A stretch of DNA of 21,205 bases from CAZITB01 sp964542055 (GCA_964542055.1 CAZITB010000040.1:1-21205); one strand, 5' to 3'. Positions 1 through 7,852 are shown, counted from the stretch's first letter. Program-made: numbers and translations. The notes: generated by a model not told the origin, from the letters alone.

Positions 1-559
1 AAATGATCCTTTCGATCTTTGGAACCTGAGCATCGGGTTGAATGACCGTAAGAAGTTTTTGTTTTTCCATTTTATCGAGGATTTGGACTGCTTTTCCGTA
101 AATCGGTAAAGCAGAGATATTTTCTGACTTGTGCTCGGCTGCAGTGGCGTAGACCTGACCTGTTACATCAAAAGTAAGTGCCAGTCCGGTGCCCTGATAT
201 GCCGATTCGAAAAAGATATCGACCTTTGGAACGTGTTTAGGGCCGGGTTTCTGGATATTTCCCTCGAGATAAACTTTTGTGCGGTAGACTGTATAAGTCT
301 TTCCCAGATAATCAGTTGTAATCGGTTCGATGATTACCAAGGCCTGGTCAGATTTATAGGTTGAGTTGCCAACTACGAGGGAAAAGTCGCCGTGAAAAAA
401 GGCCAGATTTTCACCGGCACCTGATTTTGAGGTGCCAACTGTGTTGGCGTTTAAGTAAAGGTCGGTACCACCGAGCAGCTGGGATGGAGTCTGGGCAGAG
501 CACAAACCTGTGGTAAGTGCAGAGATTACAAAGACTTGTAAAATCCATAATTTTTGCAT
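1..559 (-). CDS. Exported protein, possibly OstA/LptA-like (N-terminal part, runs off window)
   Basis: The reading frame is open from ATG at 559 to the left window edge (186 codons visible), so the 3' end is missing. The first 22 residues, MQKLWILQVFVISALTTGLCSA, form a typical signal peptide with a cleavable Ala-x-Ala-like end (CSAQ), so the product is exported. The part that follows is rich in short beta-strand patterns: LAFFHGDFSLVVGNSTYKSD, then VYRTKVYLEGNIQ. This alternation of 'expose/hide a layer, then EGNI' recalls OstA/LptA/LptD N-terminal beta-jellyroll domains, which bind lipopolysaccharide during outer-membrane transport. That match is from memory of the family style and is tentative. 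A promoter (601-628) and a GGAT/AAGGA Shine-Dalgarno upstream support the start. An alternative ATG a few bases upstream is in another frame and stops quickly. It is divergent from the ABC operon. Confidence 0.75.
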   Translation of the reverse strand, partial: MQKLWILQVFVISALTTGLCSAQTPSQLLGGTDLYLNANTVGTSKSGAGENLAFFHGDFSLVVGNSTYKSDQALVIIEPITTDYLGKTYTVYRTKVYLEGNIQKPGPKHVPKVDIFFESAYQGTGLALTFDVTGQVYATAAEHKSENISALPIYGKAVQILDKMEKQKLLTVIQPDAQVPKIERII

Positions 560-600
560 ATAATCATCCAATCCTTGTAAGAAAACGAGCGTTTGTGGTG

Positions 601-628
601 ATTATAGCTATTTAGCTACAGGTTTCAA
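601..628 (-). promoter_or_regulatory. Sigma-70-type promoter for the exported-protein gene
   Basis: Read on the minus strand, TTGAAA (628-623) is followed after 16 bases by a perfect TATAAT (606-601). It lies about 42 bases upstream of the ATG at 559. Assignment is by consensus match only. Confidence 0.6.
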
Positions 629-737
629 TCATTATTTGTCTTGGAAACTGCATTATCAGCATTAAAATGGCAACTCTGAGGATGAAAATTTGTCATTTTT
701 TTTATCCGAAATCGAACCTTCGAAGCTTTTAAAAGTA

Positions 738-765
738 TTGACAGGTAAAAAATTTTGGATAGATT
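738..765 (+). promoter_or_regulatory. Candidate sigma-70-type promoter for the ABC operon
   Basis: A perfect TTGACA (738-743) is followed after 16 bases by TAGATT (760-765, 4 of 6 matches to TATAAT). This would give a leader of roughly 60 bases before the ATG at 831. The -10 box is weak, so the exact start point is uncertain. Confidence 0.45.
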
Positions 766-830
766 AGTTTAGAATTCGAGATTAAGAAGTCAGATGCTAA
801 TTTCAATATTAATGACGCAAGGAGAGAACT

Positions 831-1565
831 ATGGCGGAAATTGAAGTAAAAGGATTGAGCCGGAGTTTTGGGCCAATAACAGCGGTAGATGGGATAAGTT
901 TTCAGGTGGAAAAAGGAGAGGTTCTGGGTTTTTTAGGACCAAACGGGGCGGGAAAGAGTACCGCGATGAAGATGATCACGGGATTTTTGGAGCCGGATAA
1001 AGGCAGTGCGGTAGTGTGCAGCCATGATGTTACCAAAGACCCGATCGCGGTTCAGAAAAAGATCGGTTACCTGGCTGAGCATGCCCCGTCTTACGGCGAA
1101 ATGACAGTTGGATCTTTTTTGAGCTTTATCTGCGATGCCCGGAACATAAAAGGCAAAGCGAGAAAACAAGCCATTGATAAAATCGTGCCGCTTTGTTCAA
1201 TCGACAGTGTTTATCACCAGACCATCGAGACATTATCCAAGGGTTATAAGCGAAGAGTCGGACTGGCTCAGGCACTTATTCATGACCCGCAGGTTCTGAT
1301 TCTTGATGAGCCCACTGACGGGCTTGACCCGAATCAGAAATACGAGGTGCGGGAACTCATCAGCCAGATGGCTAAAAACAAGTGTATAATCATTTCGACA
1401 CATATTCTCGAAGAGGTCGAGGCGGTCTGTTCAAGATCGATCATCATTTCCAAGGGGAAAATACTTGCCGATTCGACCCCTGCCAAGCTCAAAGCTCAGT
1501 ACGGCTGCGGGCTGGACGAAGTATTTAGAACAATTACTCAACATCAAAAGAAAATCGCGGTTTAG
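831..1565 (+). CDS. ABC transporter ATP-binding protein (GldA-like)
   Basis: 244 residues, the normal size for a stand-alone ABC ATPase. It hydrolyses ATP on the cytoplasmic face to power the permease encoded next to it. Visible motifs: Walker A GPNGAGKST (residues 36-44), ABC signature LSKGYKRRVGLAQ (135-147) with the LSKGY form typical of the GldA/NatA/CcmA-type subfamily, Walker B VLILDEPTDGLDP (155-167), and the switch histidine in STHILEE (H191). AAGGAGAG (819-826) precedes the ATG by 4-5 bases. It is first of four genes on the same strand, followed by the permease after 25 bases. The GldA resemblance comes from sequence style plus the GldF/GldG-like neighbours. The substrate is unknown, and gliding motility cannot be concluded from this. 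Confidence 0.95.
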   Translation: MAEIEVKGLSRSFGPITAVDGISFQVEKGEVLGFLGPNGAGKSTAMKMITGFLEPDKGSAVVCSHDVTKDPIAVQKKIGYLAEHAPSYGEMTVGSFLSFICDARNIKGKARKQAIDKIVPLCSIDSVYHQTIETLSKGYKRRVGLAQALIHDPQVLILDEPTDGLDPNQKYEVRELISQMAKNKCIIISTHILEEVEAVCSRSIIISKGKILADSTPAKLKAQYGCGLDEVFRTITQHQKKIAV

Positions 1566-1590
1566 ATAAACGGATTTTAGGAGACTATAT

Positions 1591-2322
1591 ATGAATGGTT
1601 TCATGGCAGTTTTCAAGAGAGAACTGAAAGGGTATTTTGCCACGCCGGTGGCATACGTATTTCTGGTTATATTTTTGTTTTTCGCAGGTTATTTGCCGTT
1701 TAGCCAGGGCTTTTTCGAGATGCGGCAAGCGGATTTGAGGCTGTTCTTTTCGAATCTGCCGCTGCTGCTGGTTTTTATGGTTCCCTGTGCGGCGATGAGG
1801 CTTTGGTCAGAAGAACGCAAGAGCGGAACGATCGAACTGCTTTTTACGCTGCCGATAACTATAGCACAGGCGGTTATGGGTAAATTTATCGCGGCATGGG
1901 TGTTTTTAGTGATCGCACTGGCGCTTACGGTTCCTATGCCCCTTACCATGGCATATCTGGGCAACCCGGATGGCGGTGTGATAATCAGCGGATACATTGC
2001 AAGCATTTTGATGGCTGGGGGATTTCTGGCAGTTGGAAGTTTCTTTTCGGCAGTGAGTAAAAACCAGGTCATAAGTTTCATTCTTTCTGTGGCGGCATGT
2101 GCAGTATTGATTTATGCGGGGATGCCGAGCACGATAGATTATTTATCAAGCGTTTTGCCGTCAATGGCGGTTAACATGTTTGAGAACATGAGCGTGCTTG
2201 GTCATTATGAATCGATGCAGAGAGGTGTTCTTCGTTTGGGCGATGTTGGATTCTTTGCGGTGCTTATTGCCGGGTGGATCGCAGGTTGTATTGTTATCCT
2301 CAAGGAAAGGAAGGCAGCATAA
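1591..2322 (+). CDS. ABC-2 type permease subunit (GldF-like)
   Basis: 243 residues with six hydrophobic spans, roughly residues 18-38, 52-70, 99-121, 133-153, 160-178 and 217-237, as expected for an ABC-2 half-transporter. After span two comes WSEERKSGTIELLFTLPI (72-89), the conserved coupling segment of this permease class (R-x-x-G-T-x-E-L-L). AGGAG at 1579-1583 precedes the ATG. It would form the membrane channel or lever driven by the upstream ATPase and is probably a homodimer. The next gene starts immediately after its stop (TAA 2320-2322, ATG 2323), so translation is likely coupled. Family assignment is firm; the transported substrate is not known. Confidence 0.93.
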   Translation: MNGFMAVFKRELKGYFATPVAYVFLVIFLFFAGYLPFSQGFFEMRQADLRLFFSNLPLLLVFMVPCAAMRLWSEERKSGTIELLFTLPITIAQAVMGKFIAAWVFLVIALALTVPMPLTMAYLGNPDGGVIISGYIASILMAGGFLAVGSFFSAVSKNQVISFILSVAACAVLIYAGMPSTIDYLSSVLPSMAVNMFENMSVLGHYESMQRGVLRLGDVGFFAVLIAGWIAGCIVILKERKAA

Positions 2323-4263
2323 ATGAACAGGACATTTAAAGCAATATTAGCGGTTGTTTTTATCATTGTGATAATGGTTTCTGCTGTAAGCATAATCAGC
2401 AATATCGGCAGAAATTTGAAAGTTGATGTTACCGAGCAGAAGCTTTATACGTTGAGTAACGGTACAAAGGCAATTCTTGGGAAGCTTAGCCAGCCGGTCA
2501 AGCTGAAGCTGTTTTATACAAAGACTGCAGCGATGAAAGGGCCTGACAATATCAGGTTCTATAACAATTATTTTTATTTTGTGCGGTCGCTGATGGAAGA
2601 GTATGCGAATCAGTCGAATGGTTTGCTGGAATTTGAGGTGATCGATCCGCGGCCGTATTCCGAGGAAGAGGCACAGGCGATCAAGTATGGTTTAAAACGT
2701 GTGCCTATGAGTGAGGATGAGAGTTTTATTTTCGGGCTGGTTCTGCAGACGCCGCTTGGTGTAAATAAGACGATCGAAATGTTCGACCCGGGCAGGAAAG
2801 ATTTCGTCGAGTACGATATCAGTTATCTGATAGATACTGCGATAACGCGTGAAAAGAGCAAAATCGGTGTGCTTAGTTCATTGCCTGTGATGGGTGATGA
2901 TGTTACAGGTTACATGGCCCAGATGATGGCTATGCAGGGCAAGCGGCCGAACCCGGCATGGACGATAATCGAACAGCTGAGGATGAAGTATGAAGTTGAG
3001 AGTATTCCAACGGATGTGAATGAAATTACCGATGTTGATATTTTGATGGTCGTTCATCCGAAGGAGCTTTCTGAGCAGACGCTGTTTGCGATAGATCAGT
3101 TTGTTTTGAGCGGCGGCAAGACGATAGTTTGTGTGGATCCGCATGCTATCGCTGATCAGCCTGAACAGCAGCAAATGATGATGCAGCCGGATCAGCATAG
3201 TTCGAGTTCTAATCTGAACGTGCTGCTGGAAAAATGGGGCTTGTATATGCCCGAGGATAAGTTTGCAGGCGATAGAGAGCTTGCGGTTACCACGTCGCTT
3301 AGGCAAGGGATGATGCCTGAGAAGATCATAGCGTTTTTGAATCTGAACAAGCGGAGCTGTTTCAACCAGGACAATATTATTTCGGCGCAGCTTAATGATG
3401 TGCGAGTTTTGTTTTCTGGTATATTGATGGAAAGTGCAACGGATGCGAACGGGTCGGCGATTAAGAGGATACCGCTGGTGAGTACGACCGAGCGGGGTAA
3501 TTCGTGGGCGGTGTCGAGTCCTTATGAATTGATGATGCTCAATCCGAAGGTTTTGATGAGCAAGTTCTATGAAGGCACTTCGGCAGTGCATATTGGTTAC
3601 CAGGTGACAGGTAAGTTCGAGTCGGCATTTCCTGAGGGAATTACGTTGACGGATGCGAATGATCCAAATAGCCAGAAGCATTTGAGCGGGTTAGCTAAAG
3701 CTGACCAGAATTGCAATGTGGTTGTTTTTGCAGATGTGGATTTCATGACGGATATGCTGGCATATCAGCAGAATTTCTTTGGCAGTATTCCGGTTGCGGA
3801 TAACGCTGCGATGCTGATCAATGCTGCTGATAATCTGGCAGGTTCGAGCGAGCTTATCAGTATTCGGTCTAAAGGTAATATCAAGCGGAATTTCGAAGTT
3901 GTTGATGATATCGAGTCCGAAGTTGCAAAGGCGACACTTGAAGAGGAAGAGCGGATCAATACCGAGATACAGACTTTCCAGGCTGAGCTGAATAAGATCG
4001 TTTCGAACGATGGAGCCGATGCGATACTGGGCAACGAAGTTCTGGCGAAAAAGGCAGAGCTCGAGAAGAAGCTTTATGACGCTCAGTTGAGGCTGCGTGA
4101 AGTTAAGAATAAAAAGCGTGAGAAGATTGAGAGCCTCAAAGCCGAGCTTCGCAATTATAATACGCTGCCGGGTCCGGCGTTGATACTGCTAATCGCGATC
4201 GGATTGGGTGTTCGCAGGAGTATGCGGAAGAGACAGTATATTTCTCATGCGAGTGATGCGTAA
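2323..4263 (+). CDS. GldG-like ABC auxiliary protein
   Basis: 646 residues. An N-terminal membrane anchor (about residues 6-27) is followed by VDVTEQKLYTLSNGTKAIL (about 37-55), the opening signature of GldG/ABC_transp_aux proteins (usually D-x-T-x-x-x-x-Y-T-L-S). A large extracytoplasmic domain follows, with DVDILMVVHPKELSEQ and GGKTIVCVDPHA, strand-loop motifs of the auxiliary domain, and VVVFADVDFM further on. Residues about 527-610 are strongly charged and heptad-like (coiled coil). A second membrane span near 616-631 is followed by the basic tail RRSMRKR. AAGGAAGG in the end of the permease gene serves as Shine-Dalgarno. In gliding Bacteroidetes GldG partners GldF; here the role is inferred only as the periplasmic partner of the ABC complex. 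A Gln/Met-rich insertion occurs near residues 280-290. Confidence 0.9.
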   Translation: MNRTFKAILAVVFIIVIMVSAVSIISNIGRNLKVDVTEQKLYTLSNGTKAILGKLSQPVKLKLFYTKTAAMKGPDNIRFYNNYFYFVRSLMEEYANQSNGLLEFEVIDPRPYSEEEAQAIKYGLKRVPMSEDESFIFGLVLQTPLGVNKTIEMFDPGRKDFVEYDISYLIDTAITREKSKIGVLSSLPVMGDDVTGYMAQMMAMQGKRPNPAWTIIEQLRMKYEVESIPTDVNEITDVDILMVVHPKELSEQTLFAIDQFVLSGGKTIVCVDPHAIADQPEQQQMMMQPDQHSSSSNLNVLLEKWGLYMPEDKFAGDRELAVTTSLRQGMMPEKIIAFLNLNKRSCFNQDNIISAQLNDVRVLFSGILMESATDANGSAIKRIPLVSTTERGNSWAVSSPYELMMLNPKVLMSKFYEGTSAVHIGYQVTGKFESAFPEGITLTDANDPNSQKHLSGLAKADQNCNVVVFADVDFMTDMLAYQQNFFGSIPVADNAAMLINAADNLAGSSELISIRSKGNIKRNFEVVDDIESEVAKATLEEEERINTEIQTFQAELNKIVSNDGADAILGNEVLAKKAELEKKLYDAQLRLREVKNKKREKIESLKAELRNYNTLPGPALILLIAIGLGVRRSMRKRQYISHASDA

Positions 4264-4295
4264 AGAAGATAATCTGCAATTATGGAGACAAAGAT

Positions 4296-5405
4296 ATGAG
4301 TAATAAGAATCTTACTATTCTTGGTATAGCGGCAGTTTTGATGGTTGTTGTCGCGGTTGCGACATCGAAGCTGGCAAGTGTGCAGACGGTGACGGTTGCG
4401 GCTGAGAGTCCGTTGATACAGGGTTTCAATCCTGAAAAGATCGCGAAGATTTCTGTGGCTTCGGGCGAGGATAAGGTTACGTTGGTTCGACATGGACAGG
4501 GTTTCGCCATAGCTGAGAGAGATAACTATTCGGCGGACATGAAGAAGGTTAATAATCTTATAAAGAATGTTCTGGATATCAAGGTCGCTGGTGAAGTTTT
4601 GACCGAGGATGAGAAACTTTATTCGGAGCTATTGGTGACCGATGACAGTGCGGAACGGGCAGTGACTTTTTATGATAGCGAAGATAAGGTTATAACCGGT
4701 GTTATCGTTGGTAAGTCGCTTGATTCGGGTTCAACAGCGGTGAGGCTTGTTGGAGGAAATAAGGTGAGTACCACTTCTGACAGCACGTGGTTTAACGCCA
4801 GTGCCAGAGATTATATGGATACAAAGCTGCTGGACGTGGCTAAAGAAGATGTCAGAAAAGTTGCGGTTAAATATGACGGCGGTAGTTACGAGATGGCAAG
4901 CGAGCCGGGTTCGAATGAGGTTAAGTTTTTGACGGCTATCCCGGAAGGAAAAAAGCTTAAGGAAGATGAGTATGTTAAGGTTTTCAATGCTTTGGCAGGG
5001 TTGAATTTTTCTGATGTGAATGGTATCGGCAAAGTTGAGGATGTAAAGTTTGATACGACTTATGTGGCAGAGCTCGATGATTCGACTGTTTATACCGTCG
5101 AAGTTGGGCAGAAGGAAAGCGGGCAGGATTATTATCTGAAAGTTTCGAGCAAGTTTACCGATATGTCGCAGATCGAGATAAGCCAGGATGAGTCGGAAGA
5201 AGAGCTTAAAAAGAAGGAAAAGAAACTTTTGGCTCGGGATAATTCAGCGAAATTTAACGCTTTGCATAAAGGCTGGGTCTACAAGGTGGCGTCGTATAAA
5301 GGTGGAAATTTCGACAAAACGCTGGAAGATTTGATTGAAGATGCTCCTGAACCCGAACCTGAAATTGAAACTGCCGATGTTAATGATGTCAATTCGGTGA
5401 ATTGA
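4296..5405 (+). CDS. DUF4340 domain-containing membrane-anchored protein
   Basis: 369 residues. One N-terminal membrane span (about 4-24) is followed by a repeated alpha/beta extracytoplasmic region. Features such as GFNPEKIAKISVASGEDKVT, the VGKSLDSGSTAVRL stretch with its 'voltage-like' glycine loops, and YMDTKLLDVAKEDVRKVAV fit DUF4340 proteins, which routinely follow GldG-like genes. The last 25 residues are acidic and Pro/Glu-rich (APEPEPEIETADVNDVNS), a likely disordered tail. GGAG at 4284-4287 lies 8 bases before the ATG. It is last gene of the ABC operon, 32 bases after the GldG-like gene and followed by an intrinsic terminator. The function of DUF4340 is unknown; participation in the ABC complex is inferred from conserved neighbourhood. 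Confidence 0.85.
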   Translation: MSNKNLTILGIAAVLMVVVAVATSKLASVQTVTVAAESPLIQGFNPEKIAKISVASGEDKVTLVRHGQGFAIAERDNYSADMKKVNNLIKNVLDIKVAGEVLTEDEKLYSELLVTDDSAERAVTFYDSEDKVITGVIVGKSLDSGSTAVRLVGGNKVSTTSDSTWFNASARDYMDTKLLDVAKEDVRKVAVKYDGGSYEMASEPGSNEVKFLTAIPEGKKLKEDEYVKVFNALAGLNFSDVNGIGKVEDVKFDTTYVAELDDSTVYTVEVGQKESGQDYYLKVSSKFTDMSQIEISQDESEEELKKKEKKLLARDNSAKFNALHKGWVYKVASYKGGNFDKTLEDLIEDAPEPEPEIETADVNDVNSVN

Positions 5406-5429
5406 CAGAAAATAGGATGTTGAAATTTG

Positions 5430-5456
5430 AACCCGTCCAAGAGGCGGGTTTTTTTT
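5430..5456 (+). terminator. Intrinsic terminator of the ABC/DUF4340 operon
   Basis: AACCCG (5430-5435) pairs with CGGGTT (5445-5450) and the stem runs into eight T residues (5449-5456). It lies 25 bases after the DUF4340 stop codon. Confidence 0.85.
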
Positions 5457-5466
5457 GTGAAAGTAT

Positions 5467-5544
5467 AAAAAAAGAGGCCGACGCAGGAGGGGCAGCGCCG
5501 GCCCGAATTCGACAAGAGGCTGGGGTGAACCTCTTGCCTGTGGG
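5467..5544 (-). ncRNA. Candidate small RNA with two hairpins and its own terminator
   Basis: Read on the minus strand, a promoter at 5578-5551 would start transcription near 5544. The transcript would contain a perfect 7-bp hairpin (CAAGAGG/CCTCTTG, 5536-5530 with 5519-5513, 10-base loop), then a GC-rich 9-bp hairpin with one A-C mismatch (5503-5495 with 5484-5476, 10-base loop), then a U-rich end (seven T residues, 5473-5467). That is the anatomy of an independently transcribed sRNA of about 78 nt. Both loops are C-rich (TTCACCCCAG and TGCCCCTCCT). No open reading frame of note lies in it. I could not match it to a known RNA family; SRP RNA and tRNA signatures are absent. Its terminator faces that of the ABC operon, as expected for convergent units. 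Confidence 0.5.
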
Positions 5545-5550
5545 AAAATC

Positions 5551-5578
5551 ATTATAATTGAATCGTTTATTTGTACAA
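5551..5578 (-). promoter_or_regulatory. Promoter of the candidate small RNA
   Basis: On the minus strand TTGTAC (5578-5573) is followed after 16 bases by a perfect TATAAT (5556-5551). The next downstream signal is the hairpin pair ending at 5467; there is no coding gene for it to serve. Confidence 0.5.
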
Positions 5579-5685
5579 GCAAAAATGAGTTTTGTTCGGG
5601 AATTGTTAAAAAAATGTTTTTTGCAGGAGTTTTTTTGTGCCTGAAGACCGATAATTGCAAAATTTACGAGTTTTTACGGTTTTTC

Positions 5686-5714
5686 TTGACTGGAATATTT
5701 GGTGGAGATACAAT
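5686..5714 (+). promoter_or_regulatory. Promoter of the arginine operon
   Basis: TTGACT (5686-5691), 17-base spacer, TACAAT (5709-5714): each box matches consensus at 5 of 6 positions with ideal spacing. Transcription would start near 5721, giving a leader of about 32 bases before argB. It also rules out an upstream in-frame TTG (5699) as the argB start, since that codon lies inside the promoter. I did not find a clear ARG-box operator. Confidence 0.7.
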
Positions 5715-5752
5715 TAACTGCTTGTTTTTACTTGAAATTAAGAGAGTTTAAA

Positions 5753-6628
5753 ATGCAAGAAGCCATAAATAAAGCTAAGGCCTTGATTGAGGCAATGGAG
5801 TATATCCGCCAGTTTAAGAACAAAATTGTGGTTGTTAAACTGGGCGGGAGTATTATGGATGATTTAGAGCTTCAGAAGAAACTTCTGGCCGATGTCGCTT
5901 TTATGGCTACGGTTGGGATACATCCGGTGATAGTGCACGGCGGGGGTAAGGCAATTAACCGGGCGATGGAAGAATCGGGTTTAGAGCCGACATGGGTGCA
6001 TGGCAGGAGATATACCGACAAACGCACGCTTTCTATCGTAGAACATACGCTGGTGCATAAGGTCAATCAGCCAATGTGTGATTTTCTCGAAGGGTTGGGA
6101 TTCGATGTTATGGGTCTTCATTCGCTTAGCAGCTGTGTGTTGTTCGGCCAGCAGTTGAGGCTTTCAACGGATGACGGCAGGAAGATCGACCTTGGCAATG
6201 TTGGAGAGGTGATAAAGATCAATTCGTCGCTTGTTAAAAAGCTTTGCAGTGCGGGGACTATACCGGTTATCGCCCCGGTTGCTATAGATAAGACCGGAAG
6301 CAAGCTGAACATCAATGCCGATACAGCGGCAGGTAAGCTGGCGGCGGAATTAAAGGCGGAAAAACTGGTTGTTTTAAGTGATACTAATGGGATATTGACC
6401 GATATAAATGATCCCGAGAGCAGGATATCGAGTCTTAATGAAGACGGGATTAAAGAGTTGATCGAACAAGGGGTTATCACCAGCGGGATGATGCCAAAAG
6501 TACAGGCGTGTATCGATGCGCTGGATGGCGGTGTGGGCAAGGCTCACATTATCGATGGGAGAGTTGAACATTCGCTGCTTTTGGAAATTTATACCAGCAC
6601 GGGAGTTGGTACAGAGATAATTAAGTAA
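5753..6628 (+). CDS. argB: Acetylglutamate kinase
   Basis: 291 residues, normal for the family. It phosphorylates N-acetyl-L-glutamate with ATP, the second step of arginine synthesis, in the cytoplasm. Visible motifs: VVVKLGGSIM with the phosphate-binding Lys29 and Gly-Gly, VIVHGGGKAINR (HGGG 62-65), GRRYTD (84-89), NINADTAAGKLAAEL (187-200) and VVLSDTNGIL (206-215). An extra N-terminal helix (about residues 3-21, AINKAKALIEAMEYIRQF) is present; in the family this helix goes with hexameric, arginine-feedback-inhibited kinases. One oddity: the usual GLSGKDG-type segment reads GLHSLSSCVLFGQQL (about 121-135). The ATG at 5753 with AGAGAG just upstream is chosen over the upstream TTG for the promoter reason. 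First gene of the argB-argD-argF-rdgB unit. Confidence 0.96.
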   Translation: MQEAINKAKALIEAMEYIRQFKNKIVVVKLGGSIMDDLELQKKLLADVAFMATVGIHPVIVHGGGKAINRAMEESGLEPTWVHGRRYTDKRTLSIVEHTLVHKVNQPMCDFLEGLGFDVMGLHSLSSCVLFGQQLRLSTDDGRKIDLGNVGEVIKINSSLVKKLCSAGTIPVIAPVAIDKTGSKLNINADTAAGKLAAELKAEKLVVLSDTNGILTDINDPESRISSLNEDGIKELIEQGVITSGMMPKVQACIDALDGGVGKAHIIDGRVEHSLLLEIYTSTGVGTEIIK

Positions 6629-6653
6629 GGCTTATAGCCATAAAGGAAAATAA

Positions 6654-7850
6654 ATGGAAAATGTAAATACACAAGAAGTTATTGAAAAGTTCAGTAAGTA
6701 TGTAATCGGAAATTACGACGCAGTTCGGCTGGCCAAATGCATAGTAAAAGGCAACGGCAGTTATATCTGGGATGCCGAAGGTAATGAGATACTGGATATG
6801 TTTCCGGGTTGGGCGGTTTCGGCGATCGGTCATTGTCATCCGAAAGTTGTTGAAGCAATTAAAAAACAGGCGGGTGAGCTGCTGCATATTGACAATACCT
6901 TTTATAATGAGAAACAAGGCAGGCTTGCCGAGATGCTAAGCGAAAGAGGTTTTGGCGGTAAATGCTTTTTCTGTAACAGCGGCGCTGAGGCTAATGAGGC
7001 GGCTTTGAAGCTGGCGCGTTTAGCTACCGCAGAGGGTAAATACAAGTTTATAACCGCTTATGGAAGTTTTCACGGCAGAACGTTTGCGACGGCTTCGGCG
7101 ACTGGTCAGCCGCAAAAGCATAAGGGTCTGATGCCGATGATGCCGGGTTTCGTTTATGTGCCTTATAATGATGTGGAGGCATTGAAAGAGGCGTTTACTG
7201 ATGAAGTTTGCGGTGTGATGATCGAGCCGATCCAGGGTGAGGGCGGTATAAATGTTGCTACTGATGAGTATATGCAGGCGATCAGGGAGCTTTGTGATGA
7301 GAATGGGGCAATGATGATATTGGATGAAGTTCAAACCGGAATGGGAAGGACCGGAAAATGGTTCGGTTATCAGAACTACTCGGTTGAGCCTGATATTGTA
7401 ACAATGGCTAAGGCGCTTGGGGGCGGTACGCCGCTTGGCGGGATGATGGCTAAAGGCGAAGTGGCAAAGGCGCTTGTGTCGGGTACGCATGCATCGACTT
7501 ACGGCGGAAACCCGCTTGTGTGTGCGGCTGCTATTGCGACTATTGAAGCGATTGAAGAAGAAAATCTGCTTGAAAATGCTTTGGAAATGGGCAGCTACAT
7601 CCGCGGAAGGATAGATGGAATGGCGCAACGGCTGCCGGTGATTCAAAAGGTCAAAGGTGTTGGCTTGATGATCGGGATTGAGCTGAATATCCAGGGAGCG
7701 GAGATCGTGAGCAGGTGCATGGAAAAGGGCCTGCGAATCAACTGCACACAGGGAAGTGTTATTCGTTTTATGCCTTGTATGAATGTAACTAAAGACCAGG
7801 CAGATAAAGCTTTGGAAATTCTTGATAATGTATTAAATGAAATGAGCTGA
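6654..7850 (+). CDS. argD: Acetylornithine aminotransferase
   Basis: 398 residues, full length. A PLP-dependent class-III aminotransferase that converts N-acetylglutamate semialdehyde plus glutamate to N-acetylornithine and 2-oxoglutarate. Motifs: FCNSGAEANEAALKLAR (about 106-122) for phosphate binding, GSFHGRT (137-143), EPIQGEGG (191-198), LDEVQTGMGRTG (223-234, Asp224 to the pyridine nitrogen), and the Schiff-base lysine K253 in MAKALGGGTPLGG. THASTYGGNPL (278-288) is also typical. AAAGGAAA precedes the ATG. It lies 25 bases after argB and 2 bases before argF. Other omega-aminotransferases share these motifs, but the position between argB and argF makes ArgD the clear call. Confidence 0.95.
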   Translation: MENVNTQEVIEKFSKYVIGNYDAVRLAKCIVKGNGSYIWDAEGNEILDMFPGWAVSAIGHCHPKVVEAIKKQAGELLHIDNTFYNEKQGRLAEMLSERGFGGKCFFCNSGAEANEAALKLARLATAEGKYKFITAYGSFHGRTFATASATGQPQKHKGLMPMMPGFVYVPYNDVEALKEAFTDEVCGVMIEPIQGEGGINVATDEYMQAIRELCDENGAMMILDEVQTGMGRTGKWFGYQNYSVEPDIVTMAKALGGGTPLGGMMAKGEVAKALVSGTHASTYGGNPLVCAAAIATIEAIEEENLLENALEMGSYIRGRIDGMAQRLPVIQKVKGVGLMIGIELNIQGAEIVSRCMEKGLRINCTQGSVIRFMPCMNVTKDQADKALEILDNVLNEMS

Positions 7851-7852
7851 TT

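Noticed and set aside
2878..3681. Long open frame (267 codons) on the minus strand inside the GldG-like gene
   Set aside because: Its translation is Arg/His/Ile-rich without domain structure, has no Shine-Dalgarno, and lies fully opposite a clear gene: an antisense shadow.
5485..5490. AGGAGG on the plus strand in the candidate sRNA region
   Set aside because: No start codon 5-10 bases downstream; it is the complement of the C-rich loop in the minus-strand hairpin.
5513..5545. GTGAACC-type string recalling SRP RNA, or GGTTCACC recalling a tRNA T-arm
   Set aside because: No GGAAG tetraloop of SRP RNA and no cloverleaf or acceptor stem around it.
5699..5752. Upstream TTG extension of argB by 18 codons
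   Set aside because: The TTG lies inside the -35/-10 promoter of the operon, and the added residues are not part of the ArgB family; ATG 5753 has AGAGAG before it.
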